DNA of 14,649 bases from CAZCBN01 sp964496975 (GCA_964496975.1 CAZCBN010000078.1:1-14649), one strand, 5' to 3'. Positions 1-5,937 are shown, numbered from the stretch's first letter. Notes: generated by a model not told the origin, from the letters alone. Translations and numbers: made by a program.

Positions 1-1395
1 GGCGCCGCCCTTGGCGCCGGAGCGGGAGCGTTCCTTCTGCTCGGCCATGGCGGCGTCGAAGCCCTTGGCGTCGACGGTCATGCCGCGTTCCTCGGCCATG
101 AGGCGCGTCAGGTCGACGGGGAAGCCGTAGGTGTCGTAGAGGCGGAAGGCGTCGTCGCCCGAGATGGTGTTGGCGGCGGCGCGGGCGCGGTCGGCGGCTT
201 CTTCGAAGAGTTTGATGCCGCGGTCGAGGGTGCGGTCGAAGGCGTCTTCCTCGTCCTTGATGATGGCGATGATGCGCTGCGGGTCTTTCTTCAGTTCGGG
301 GAAGGCCGTGCCCATGGTGTCGATGACGCTCGGGACGACGCGGGCGAAGAAGCCGGGCTTGGCGGCGAGGTTCTGGCGGCCGTAGCGGACGGCGCGGCGG
401 AGAATGCGGCGGAGGACGTAGCCGCGGCCCTCGTTGGAGGGCTGGGCGCCGTCGGCGATGGCGAACGTGAGCGAGCGGGCGTGGTCGGCGATGACGCGGT
501 AGGCGGTGTCGACGTTGCCGGCGTCGTCGGCGCCGTACTTCCCGCGGTAGGCGGGGGCGTGGGTCTCGCTCTGGATGGCGGCGAAGATGGGGGTGAAGAG
601 GTCGGTGTCGTAGTTGGACATCTTGCCGGCGAGGATGCCGAGCAGCCGCTCGAAGCCCATGCCGGTGTCGACGTGCTTGTCGGGGAGCGTGCGGAGGGAG
701 CGGTCGGGCTGGCGGTCAAACTGGATGAAGACGAGGTTCCAGATCTCGATGACGTCTTCGACGCCGGCGTTCACGCGCGCGGCGGCATTGCGGTTGCCGA
801 TGCGGTCGTAGTGGATCTCTGAGCAGGGGCCGCAGGGGCCGGTGTCGCCCATTTCCCAGAAGTTGTCCTTGAATGAGCCGGGGATGACGTGCTCGGGGGG
901 GAGGTATCGGAGCCAGAGTTCCTTGGCCTCGTGGTCGGCGGCGAGGCCCTCGTCGGGGCTGCCGCCGAAGTAGGTGGCGTAGAGGCGGGCGGGGTCGAGC
1001 TTGAAGACCTTGGTGAGCAGTTCCCAGGCCCAGTCGATGGAGTCTTTCTTGAAGTAGTCGCCGAAGGACCAGTTGCCGAGCATCTCGAAGAAGGTGTGGT
1101 GGTAGGAGTCCTTGCCGACGTCGTCGAGGTCGTTGTGCTTTCCGCCGGCGCGGATGCATTTCTGGGTGTTGGCGGCGCGCTTGAGGCCGGCGAGGGGGTG
1201 GCCGGCGGGGAGGTCGCCCAGAAAGATGGGCTTGAACTGGTTCATGCCCGCGTTGGTGAAGAGGAGGGTTGGGTCCTCGTGCGGGATGACGGGGGAGGAG
1301 GGGACCATCGCGTGGGCGCGGGCCTTGAAGAAGTCGAGGAAGGCCTGGCGGACGGCGGCGGCGCGGACGGTGGGCGTGGTGGACGTGGGGGACAT
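1..1395 (-). CDS. alaS: Alanyl-tRNA synthetase, N-terminal 465 residues (cut by window edge)
   Basis: Charges tRNA-Ala with alanine in the cytoplasm. The visible part is the class II catalytic domain and the start of the tRNA-recognition region. Landmarks in order are FTNAGMNQFKPIFLG (about 46-60), NTQKCIRAGGKHNDLDDVG (76-94), HHTFFEMLGNWSFGDYFK (99-116) and MGDTGPCGPCSEIHYD (182-197), all hallmark AlaS motifs. The frame stays open to base 1, so the editing domain (with its HxxxH zinc site) and the C-Ala domain lie outside the window. The start ATG at 1393-1395 is preceded by GGAG about 10 nt upstream and gives the usual short leader before the catalytic core. The upstream gene is rpsD on the same strand, but an intrinsic terminator lies between them, so alaS probably has its own promoter. 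The family call is secure; only the missing C-terminus is unknown. Confidence 0.97.
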   Translation of the reverse strand, partial: MSPTSTTPTVRAAAVRQAFLDFFKARAHAMVPSSPVIPHEDPTLLFTNAGMNQFKPIFLGDLPAGHPLAGLKRAANTQKCIRAGGKHNDLDDVGKDSYHHTFFEMLGNWSFGDYFKKDSIDWAWELLTKVFKLDPARLYATYFGGSPDEGLAADHEAKELWLRYLPPEHVIPGSFKDNFWEMGDTGPCGPCSEIHYDRIGNRNAAARVNAGVEDVIEIWNLVFIQFDRQPDRSLRTLPDKHVDTGMGFERLLGILAGKMSNYDTDLFTPIFAAIQSETHAPAYRGKYGADDAGNVDTAYRVIADHARSLTFAIADGAQPSNEGRGYVLRRILRRAVRYGRQNLAAKPGFFARVVPSVIDTMGTAFPELKKDPQRIIAIIKDEEDAFDRTLDRGIKLFEEAADRARAAANTISGDDAFRLYDTYGFPVDLTRLMAEERGMTVDAKGFDAAMAEQKERSRSGAKGGA

Positions 1396-1435
1396 GGAAG
1401 CATCGCTCCGGGCGGGTCTGGGGGCGTTCGGGCGG

Positions 1436-1441
1436 ATGGTA
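1436..1441 (-). promoter_or_regulatory. Candidate -10 element of alaS (TACCAT)
   Basis: On the minus strand, TACCAT fits the TAnnnT pattern seen before other starts in this window (TACGCT before purF and the fecCD gene, TACCAT before atpC). It would start transcription near 1429 and give a leader of roughly 33 nt that contains the GGAG Shine-Dalgarno site. No convincing -35 hexamer is visible. The call rests on position and shared motif only. Confidence 0.3.
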
Positions 1442-1501
1442 CGGGAGGCCGCGGGAAGGGGCGAGCGGGCGCGGCTGTCGTGGCGAGGGCTGGACATGGG
1501 T

Positions 1502-1524
1502 GGCCCAGGCTTGCGGGCTGGGCC
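1502..1524. repeat. REP-like palindrome, copy A (imperfect)
   Basis: Left arm GGCCCAGGC, 5-nt loop TTGCG, right arm GGCTGGGCC; eight of nine positions pair, with one G/G mismatch. The flank and arm GGTGGCNCAGGC are shared with the element at 1615-1637 (read on the minus strand) and with the one inside metH at 11207-11229 (also minus strand). It lies in the spacer between rpsD and alaS, upstream of the putative alaS promoter, and codes for nothing. It is not followed by a T-run on either strand, so it is unlikely to be a simple terminator. Membership of the family is inferred from the common arm length, loop length and flank. Confidence 0.55.
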
Positions 1525-1563
1525 TTGGCTGCGACGGCCCGGGGGATGGACGGGCCTGGGCAA

Positions 1564-1592
1564 GAAAAAAGCACGGCTCGTGGGCCGTGCTT
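1564..1592 (-). terminator. Intrinsic terminator of rpsD
   Basis: Read on the minus strand: stem AAGCACGGC, loop CCACGA, stem GCCGTGCTT, running straight into a T-tract (six T from the complement of 1565-1570). The nine-bp perfect stem plus U-run is a textbook Rho-independent terminator. It lies about 65 nt beyond the rpsD stop codon and upstream of alaS, separating the two genes into different transcripts. Confidence 0.88.
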
Positions 1593-1614
1593 CGGGAGGT
1601 CTTGGATGGGGTGC

Positions 1615-1637
1615 GGCACAGGCGGAAAGCCTGTGCC
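1615..1637. repeat. REP-like palindrome, copy B (perfect)
   Basis: Perfect 9-bp arms GGCACAGGC and GCCTGTGCC around the 5-nt loop GGAAA, just 20 nt past the rpsD stop codon. On the minus strand it reads GGTGGCACAGGC-TTTCC-GCCTGTGCC, matching copies A (1502-1524) and C (11207-11229) in arm length, loop length and the leading GGT. It lies between the rpsD stop and the true terminator, so it would be present as a hairpin in the rpsD 3' untranslated region and might protect the mRNA end. That role is an inference. Confidence 0.7.
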
Positions 1638-1657
1638 ACCGGGTGCCCGTGCCGGTC

Positions 1658-2257
1658 TTAGCGGTAGAGCTCGACGATGAGGTTCGTGTTCACGTCGAAG
1701 GGGATCTGGTCGCTGGTCGGCAGGGCGACGATCTTGATGCGGAGTTCGGAGGGGTTGAAGTCGATCCAGCCGGCGACCTCGTGGCCCGCCATGGTCTCCA
1801 TGTTCTCGCGGATGACCTTCTCGATCTTCGGCTTGAACGTGATGACATCGCCCACGGAGAGGCGGGCGCTGGGGCGGTCGGTCTTGCGGCCGTTCAGCAT
1901 GACGTGGCCGTGGGCGACCATCTGCCGGGCGGCCCAGATGGTGCGGACGACGCCGGAGCGGCGGACGACGTTGTCCAGGCGGCGCTCGAGGAGCTGCAGG
2001 AGCACCTCGCCCGAGTTGCCGGGCATGGCGTTCGCCTCGGCCATGGTCTTGCGGAACTGGCGCTCGAGGACGTTGTAGTGGAAGCGGAGCTTCTGCTTTT
2101 CCTGGAGGCGGATGCCGTAGTCCCGCAGGCGGCGGCCTCGGTAGCCGTGCATGCCGTTGGGGATCAACTGGCGCTTGGACGTGTGCTTGGGGGTGTCGGC
2201 GATGGGGGAGCCGACGCGACGGGACAGCTTGACCTTCGGGCCGTTGTAGTTGGCCAT
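1658..2257 (-). CDS. rpsD: 30S ribosomal protein S4
   Basis: S4 binds 16S rRNA early in assembly of the small subunit body and contributes to decoding accuracy. The 199-residue product begins MANYNGPKVKLSRR and carries the typical S4 N-terminal region (GYRGRRLRDYGIRLQEKQKLR), followed by the S4 RNA-binding domain (LERRLDNVVRRSG...MLNGRKTDRPSARLSVGD, about residues 91-140). No cysteine occurs in the protein, so it is the zinc-free type. The start at 2257 is chosen over an upstream in-frame ATG at 2290 because the product then has the family's N-terminus and a strong GGAAGGA site lies 9 nt before it. The gene stands alone, with a divergent neighbour (purF) and a terminator behind it, not in an alpha-operon cluster with rpsM, rpsK and rpoA. 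S4 often represses its own mRNA; the structured leader described at 2327-2349 could serve that purpose, but this is unproven. Confidence 0.97.
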   Translation of the reverse strand: MANYNGPKVKLSRRVGSPIADTPKHTSKRQLIPNGMHGYRGRRLRDYGIRLQEKQKLRFHYNVLERQFRKTMAEANAMPGNSGEVLLQLLERRLDNVVRRSGVVRTIWAARQMVAHGHVMLNGRKTDRPSARLSVGDVITFKPKIEKVIRENMETMAGHEVAGWIDFNPSELRIKIVALPTSDQIPFDVNTNLIVELYR

Positions 2258-2326
2258 GGGGCAGGATCCTTCCGACATGGCCCGAAGCACGGCCCGCGAG
2301 GGGTGTGCGTCGGGTGAGCTGGGTGT

Positions 2327-2349
2327 GGGCGTCGCACGGTGCGATGCCC
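2327..2349. promoter_or_regulatory. Near-perfect 23-nt palindrome in the rpsD leader region
   Basis: GGGC-g-TCGCAC-g-GTGCGA-t-GCCC: ten of eleven arm positions are complementary around a single central base. It lies 70-92 nt upstream of the rpsD start. It could be a protein-binding operator for the divergent pair, or a leader hairpin in the rpsD mRNA. A clean two-fold axis with a one-base centre favours a DNA-binding dimer over an RNA loop. Its function is not known. Confidence 0.45.
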
Positions 2350-2423
2350 CGCAGCGACCCTGCCGCCGTGCCGAGTCTTCGGGGCGGGGGTCCGGGCAGC
2401 CGTGCCGGGTATGGGCACGGGGA

Positions 2424-2456
2424 GAGATTCAAGACCGCCCACGAGCGAGATTCAAG
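2424..2456. repeat. Direct repeat GAGATTCAAG, two copies 23 bp apart
   Basis: Copies at 2424-2433 and 2447-2456 are identical. On the minus strand each reads CTTGAATCTC and contains TTGAAT, which resembles a -35 hexamer, so they could mark tandem or alternative rpsD promoters. No well-spaced -10 accompanies either copy beyond TTGAAT itself and a poorly spaced TACCC. The repeats are certain; the role is not. Confidence 0.4.
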
Positions 2457-2559
2457 GGGCGGTGGGTGCGGCGGGTGAGTGGCGGGTTTGGGTGCCGATA
2501 GGGCGGTGGACAGGGGATTCTGCGCACAGGCCACGCCCCGGCCGGGCAGGGTCACGGTG

Positions 2560-2577
2560 GGGCCGACGCGTCGGCCC
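2560..2577. promoter_or_regulatory. Perfect 18-bp palindrome upstream of purF (candidate operator)
   Basis: GGGCCGACGCGTCGGCCC is perfectly self-complementary. Its centre is about 37 bp upstream of the purF start codon. If purF is transcribed leaderless from its ATG, the palindrome covers the -35 region, where a repressor or activator dimer would be expected. In GC-rich DNA such palindromes can occur by chance, so this is a candidate only. Confidence 0.4.
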
Positions 2578-2593
2578 ACGCCCGCGGGCCGTG

Positions 2594-2599
2594 TACGCT
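2594..2599 (+). promoter_or_regulatory. Candidate -10 of purF (TACGCT), leaderless start
   Basis: TACGCT, preceded by GTG (extended -10 like), lies exactly 6 nt before the purF ATG. No Shine-Dalgarno sequence fits between them. Transcription would begin at or within a base or two of the start codon. The same TACGCT-N6-ATG arrangement precedes the fecCD permease gene at the other end of the window. Confidence 0.5.
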
Positions 2600-2605
2600 C
2601 GATGC

Positions 2606-4123
2606 ATGCACGATGCACGCGCGGTGGCACTGACGGTCGACGGATGGGCCTTGGGGGACGGACCGCCGAAAGAGAAGTGCGGCGTCGTGGGCGTCTGGAA
2701 CCACCCGGACGCGGTCGACCGCGTGTACCTGGGCCTGTTCGCGCAGCAGCACCGGGGGCAAGAGTCGGCGGGCATGGCCGTCAGCAACGGCGAGGCCGTC
2801 ACGGGCATCACCGGCATGGGCCTCATCTCCGAGGTGTTTCAGGCCCGCACGCTCGAGGACCTTCGCCGATCCATGGGCAAGCCGGGCGAGCACGGCTCGG
2901 CCGGCGGCGCGATCGGCCACAACCGCTACAGCACCACCGGCGGCTCGCAGAGTTGCAACGCGCAGCCCCTCATCGAGAGCTTCATGAACGGCTGCGGCGA
3001 GACGCAGGTCGCCGTCGCGCACAACGGCAACCTTGTGAACGCGATGGCGCTGCGGCGGAAGTTTTCGGCGGCCGGGCATCTCTTTCACACCACGAGCGAC
3101 ACCGAGGTGTTCATCCACCTGCTCGCGAGCCCCGAGCAGCGCGAGGCCCACGACCCCCTCGCCGCGACGCTGCGCCGCGTGCTCGGCGCGTTCAGCGTGC
3201 TCTTCCTGTTCCCCGATCGGCTGGAAGCGGCGCGGGACCCGTGGGGCTGGCGGCCCCTGGTGCTGGGCCGGCTGGAGGACGGGAGTGACTGCGTCGCGAG
3301 CGAGACCATCGCGCTCGACGTGATGGGCGCCACGTTCGTGCGCGAGGTGGAGCCGGGGGAGATCGTGACGCTGAGCGCGCACGGCGTGAGCAGCCGCCGC
3401 TTCGCCCCGCAGGCCGAGCGGCTGGCGCAGTGCGTCTTTGAGCACGTGTACTTCGCGAGCCCCGCGAGCAAGGTGTTCGGCCAGAGCGTGCTCGTGGCCC
3501 GCGAGAAGATGGGCGAGCGCCTCGCCGCCGAGTCGCCCGCGCCGGGCGCCGAGGTCGTGCTGCCGATGCCGGACAGCGGCCGCTCCGCCGCGAACGGCTT
3601 CGCCCGCGCCAGCGGCCTGCCGTACCGCGAGGGCATCGTGCCGAACCGCTACGTCGGCCGCACGTTCATCAAGCCCACGCAGGGCGAGCGCCGCGCCGCG
3701 GTGAAGCTGAAACTAAACGTTGTGGAAGAGATCGTCCGCGGCAAGCGGCTCGTGGTGGTGGACGACTCGATCGTCCGCGGCACCACGACGCGGGAAAAGA
3801 TGCGGCAGATCCGCGACGCCGGCGCGAAGGAGATTCACCTGCGCATCTCCTGCCCGCCGATCCGTCACCCCTGCTTCTTCGGCGTGGACTTCGCGACGCG
3901 CGACCAGCTCATCGCCCACCAGCGGAGCGTCGACCAGATCCGCGACTATCTGGGCGTGGATTCGCTGGCGTTTTTGAGCCTCGAGGGCATGCTCGCCTGC
4001 ATGGACCGCGAGCCGGCGAGCTATTGCACGGCGTGCTTCTCGGGTGATTACCGCATCGACGTGGAGCACCCGGCGACCGAGGTGGTGGTGGGGGAGGGAC
4101 AGGCGCAGATGTTCGAGCGGTGA
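2606..4123 (+). CDS. purF: Amidophosphoribosyltransferase (glutamine PRPP amidotransferase)
   Basis: Catalyses the first committed step of purine synthesis: PRPP plus glutamine gives 5-phosphoribosylamine. The 505-residue product has an N-terminal nucleophile glutaminase domain with the catalytic cysteine at Cys25 (KEKCGVVGVW), then QQHRGQESAGMA, the HNRYST motif and AHNGNL. The C-terminal phosphoribosyltransferase domain shows the PRPP loop VVVDDSIVRGTT (about 383-394). Four cysteines, Cys276 (AQCVFEH), Cys423 (HPCFFG), Cys474 and Cys477 (YCTACF), match the iron-sulfur ligands of the Bacillus-type enzyme, so a [4Fe-4S] form is expected. The mature enzyme would need removal of a 24-residue propeptide before Cys25, longer than the 11 residues of the Bacillus enzyme. 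The ATG at 2606 is preferred to the in-frame ATG at 2339, whose extension looks non-coding, and it fits the leaderless promoter. No other purine genes are adjacent. Confidence 0.96.
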   Translation: MHDARAVALTVDGWALGDGPPKEKCGVVGVWNHPDAVDRVYLGLFAQQHRGQESAGMAVSNGEAVTGITGMGLISEVFQARTLEDLRRSMGKPGEHGSAGGAIGHNRYSTTGGSQSCNAQPLIESFMNGCGETQVAVAHNGNLVNAMALRRKFSAAGHLFHTTSDTEVFIHLLASPEQREAHDPLAATLRRVLGAFSVLFLFPDRLEAARDPWGWRPLVLGRLEDGSDCVASETIALDVMGATFVREVEPGEIVTLSAHGVSSRRFAPQAERLAQCVFEHVYFASPASKVFGQSVLVAREKMGERLAAESPAPGAEVVLPMPDSGRSAANGFARASGLPYREGIVPNRYVGRTFIKPTQGERRAAVKLKLNVVEEIVRGKRLVVVDDSIVRGTTTREKMRQIRDAGAKEIHLRISCPPIRHPCFFGVDFATRDQLIAHQRSVDQIRDYLGVDSLAFLSLEGMLACMDREPASYCTACFSGDYRIDVEHPATEVVVGEGQAQMFER

Positions 4124-4151
4124 GGCCCGCGTGCATCGGGTTCTTGGGTGG

Positions 4152-4170
4152 CCAGGCTCTCCGAGCCGGG
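4152..4170 (+). terminator. Possible purF 3' hairpin or degenerate palindrome copy
   Basis: CCAGGCTC, loop TCC, GAGCCGGG: seven of eight positions pair. It lies 29 nt past the purF stop and is followed by GTTTGGG, not a real T-run, so intrinsic termination would be weak. The left side GGGTGGCCAGGC resembles the GGGTGGCCCAGGC of palindrome copy A at 1498-1510, so it may be a diverged member of that family instead. Confidence 0.35.
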
Positions 4171-4316
4171 GTTTGGGTCGTTCGCCTCCCGGTTTCGGTG
4201 GCGTCTTCCGAAGCCAACACCGCGACCCCCCGCAGCGCCGATCCGCGCGGCCAGGCGTCGTCGTGGCGAGTGTGGCTGTTGGACCGGCGAATGTTGAGCG
4301 CTTTTCCACATTTGTC

Positions 4317-4344
4317 TTGATACGTGCTGTGATCTGCTGATACT
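4317..4344 (+). promoter_or_regulatory. Sigma70-like promoter of the first dockerin-tagged gene
   Basis: A -35 like TTGATA (4317-4322) and a -10 like GATACT (4339-4344) are separated by 16 nt, in a locally less GC-rich stretch. Transcription would start near 4351 and give a leader of about 70 nt. The element matches five of six and four of six consensus positions. Confidence 0.4.
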
Positions 4345-4421
4345 CGGCGTCCCGGCTTCGCCTGCCCGCGCCCGCTGCGTCGCGTGGTCGCGGAGACAGC
4401 GCGCCGGCGAGGGGTTTACTC

Positions 4422-5474
4422 ATGAAGCGTTCTCTCGTGTCGGTCGCTGCGGCGATGGTTCTGCCCGCGATGCTGGCGTCGGCTCAGGGCCTGACGGGCC
4501 CCTACGCCGCCGCCCGCTGGGACAATGGGCCGATTTTTCAGGGCACGACCCAGGTGCTCGACGCCGTCACGCTGGTCTACGACGTTGACTTGGGCTTTGG
4601 CGGTGGCGTGAGCTCCCGCACCGCGCAGTTCAGCGCCATCGCGGGCGAGACCGGGCCGCTGACCTTCCTGTACGACTACCGCGCGACGCACTCGACCTTT
4701 AACGACCGGTACGAGCTGACCGCCTTCGCCACGCAGGCCGACGGCAGCCGTCAGACTGTTCCGCTGGTTGCCATCACCGGAGATGGACCGGGCAGCGTGG
4801 TGCAGGCCGGCATCACGACGTTGAACGTCGTCGCGGGCCGGTCCTACGGCATCATCGTCGGCGGCGGGAACTTTGACTTCCTGTCCTTCCTGCGGGGCAG
4901 CGTCACCCTGTCAGAGTTCCGCGGCGTCGCCGGGAACCGCAACATCGCGGACTGGTCTTCCACCGGCATCGCCGGGGGCACCACGAGCGTGCAGCCCGCG
5001 ATCGAGTTGGCCTACGGCGTCGACCTCGGGAATCCAAGCCTGGGCGTGTTCCCGCGCAACGCCGAGTTCACGACCTTCGCGATCGACAGCGGCTCGGCCA
5101 ACTTCAATTGGTCCTACTCGCGCGACCACTCGTCGTTCTTCGCCACCGCGTTCCTCGAGTTCTTTGCCGATGGTGACACCCCCGTCACCAACGTGGAGAT
5201 CAACGAGCTCGCCTCAAGCAGGCAGATCACCACGGACGGCAGTTTCGTTCGCGGCGGGTACTCGCTGCCGGTCGAGAACGGCGGCCGCTTCGGCGTCCGC
5301 GTCGGCGGCGGCAACTTCGACTCGATCAGCTTCATCGTCGGCAGCGTGACGATCTCCAACTTCACAGCGCAAGTCACCGCCCCCTGCCCCGCCGACTTCA
5401 ACAACGACGGCTCCGTCGGCGACATCTTCGACCTGTTCGACTTCCTCGCGGCCCTTGATGCCGGCTGCCCGTAA
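4422..5474 (+). CDS. Secreted two-repeat protein with dockerin-like C-terminal tag, copy 1
   Basis: I recognise the architecture but not a named function. Residues 1-21 form a Sec signal peptide (MKRSLVSV..., cleavage expected after ASA before Gln22). The mature part consists of two similar beta-rich repeats of about 145 residues (about 23-166 and 167-317). Both contain a YDV/YGVDL strand, an F-A-I/aspartate-glycine stretch, a YDY or NWSYSRDHSSF segment, A-D-G loops and the closing motif VGGGNFD-x-x-SF-x-x-GSVT. The tail from Cys322 (CPADFNNDGSVG...DAGCP) contains one calcium-loop-like D-x-N-x-D-G and ends in GCP, like the GC-type dockerin modules of Phycisphaerae secreted proteins. A GAGGGG site lies about 8 nt before the ATG. 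The next gene is a tandem paralog. A surface-displayed or complex-anchored carbohydrate- or matrix-binding role is plausible but only inferred. Confidence 0.8.
   Translation: MKRSLVSVAAAMVLPAMLASAQGLTGPYAAARWDNGPIFQGTTQVLDAVTLVYDVDLGFGGGVSSRTAQFSAIAGETGPLTFLYDYRATHSTFNDRYELTAFATQADGSRQTVPLVAITGDGPGSVVQAGITTLNVVAGRSYGIIVGGGNFDFLSFLRGSVTLSEFRGVAGNRNIADWSSTGIAGGTTSVQPAIELAYGVDLGNPSLGVFPRNAEFTTFAIDSGSANFNWSYSRDHSSFFATAFLEFFADGDTPVTNVEINELASSRQITTDGSFVRGGYSLPVENGGRFGVRVGGGNFDSISFIVGSVTISNFTAQVTAPCPADFNNDGSVGDIFDLFDFLAALDAGCP
5375..5470 (+). repeat. Dockerin-tag DNA module, copy 1 (96 nt)
   Basis: This segment encodes the last 31-32 residues of the first paralog. It matches 6888-6983 of the second paralog at 95 of 96 bases; the only difference is T at 5459 against C at 6972. 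The rest of the two genes is clearly more diverged at the DNA level. Confidence 0.85.
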
Positions 5475-5507
5475 CCTTACGTGATCGACTGACAGTTTGT
5501 TCTGCGT

Positions 5508-5534
5508 CGCGGCCGCGCCTTTGGCGCGGCCGCG
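5508..5534 (+). terminator. Terminator hairpin after dockerin-tagged gene 1
   Basis: A perfect 12-bp stem (CGCGGCCGCGCC and its complement) with a TTT loop lies 34 nt beyond the stop codon. It is followed by TTGCGT, so the U-tract is weak, but the stem is extremely stable. It probably ends the transcript of the first paralog and separates it from the second. Confidence 0.65.
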
Positions 5535-5937
5535 TTGCGTAATGACGGGCCCTTCGGCCGGTGCGCGACGTGCAACGTCTCAGCGGCACATTTCTTGTGT
5601 GCCGGGGGGGGGCGTTTCGGGCCTTGATGAGCCGCACGTCTCGTGCGACTGCGGAGTGGGGGCACGAGAACATGCATGGCGTGTGTCCTGAGGTGAGTGA
5701 GATCATGAAGAGCTGCTCACGCATTTCGGGGGCGTACTCAGAATGACAGTTCCGTCTTGTGTGTTGGTGGTCTACCCTACTTCATCAAATCGGTGTAGCG
5801 TCTCGGTGGCTCGGCTTGACACGCCGGGTCGATGGTGCGAGAGTTAAACTCCCGCCGATCATGCCATTGCGACCAGCGTGGTTGAGGGTTCAGGTGGCAT
5901 CTAGGTTCGTTGTCGCATTCACCGAAGGGGACATCCT
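5535..5937. other. Spacer between the tandem paralogs with further small hairpins
   Basis: No credible gene occurs here; the short open frames have no Shine-Dalgarno site or family features. Structured pieces are arms CGGCACA and TGTGCCG (5584-5604), followed by a run of eight G, and CGCACG-TCT-CGTGCG (5632-5646). From about 5740 the base composition is less GC-rich, as expected for the promoter of the second paralog. Confidence 0.55.
5816..5844 (+). promoter_or_regulatory. Weak promoter candidate for dockerin-tagged gene 2
   Basis: A perfect -35 TTGACA (5816-5821) is followed after 17 nt by GAGAGT, which matches only three of six -10 positions. A better -10 (TAAACT at 5845-5850) lies too far away (23 nt) for a standard spacer. 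The stretch GAGTT-A-AACTC at 5841-5851 is a small palindrome. The -35 is persuasive; the rest is uncertain. Confidence 0.3.

Larger units (their letters stand above)
2258..2605. other. Divergent rpsD-purF spacer, rich in symmetric elements
   Basis: This 348-bp stretch contains no credible gene. The frame of purF stays open into it, but the would-be peptide is Arg/Pro/Gly-rich and unlike PurF. It holds a near-perfect palindrome (2327-2349), a hairpin with arms CCGTGCC and GGCACGG (2400-2420), a 10-bp direct repeat GAGATTCAAG (2424-2433 and 2447-2456), an 18-bp perfect palindrome (2560-2577) and the purF -10 element. Both divergent promoters must lie here. Confidence 0.7.
4124..4421. other. Spacer between purF and the first dockerin-tagged gene
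   Basis: This 298-bp stretch has no credible gene. It begins with a short hairpin after the purF stop (4152-4170) and becomes less GC-rich from about 4290, where a sigma70-like promoter for the next gene is visible (4317-4344). I see nothing else in it. Confidence 0.6.

Noticed and set aside
1112..2317. A 401-codon plus-strand open frame across alaS, the spacer and rpsD
   Set aside because: It runs antisense through two well-supported genes and a terminator, and has no family features.
2339..2605. N-terminal extension of purF by 89 codons
   Set aside because: The extension is Arg/Gly/Pro-rich and would place the catalytic cysteine more than 110 residues in. The promoter motif directly before 2606 and the normal PurF length favour the later start.
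4120..4320. A 66-codon open frame after purF
   Set aside because: It starts inside the purF stop region, has no Shine-Dalgarno site, is not GC3-biased like real genes here and matches nothing I recognise.
5561..5746. A 61-codon open frame between the tandem paralogs
   Set aside because: No Shine-Dalgarno site, no motifs, and it runs through hairpins and a G8 run; more likely untranslated spacer.
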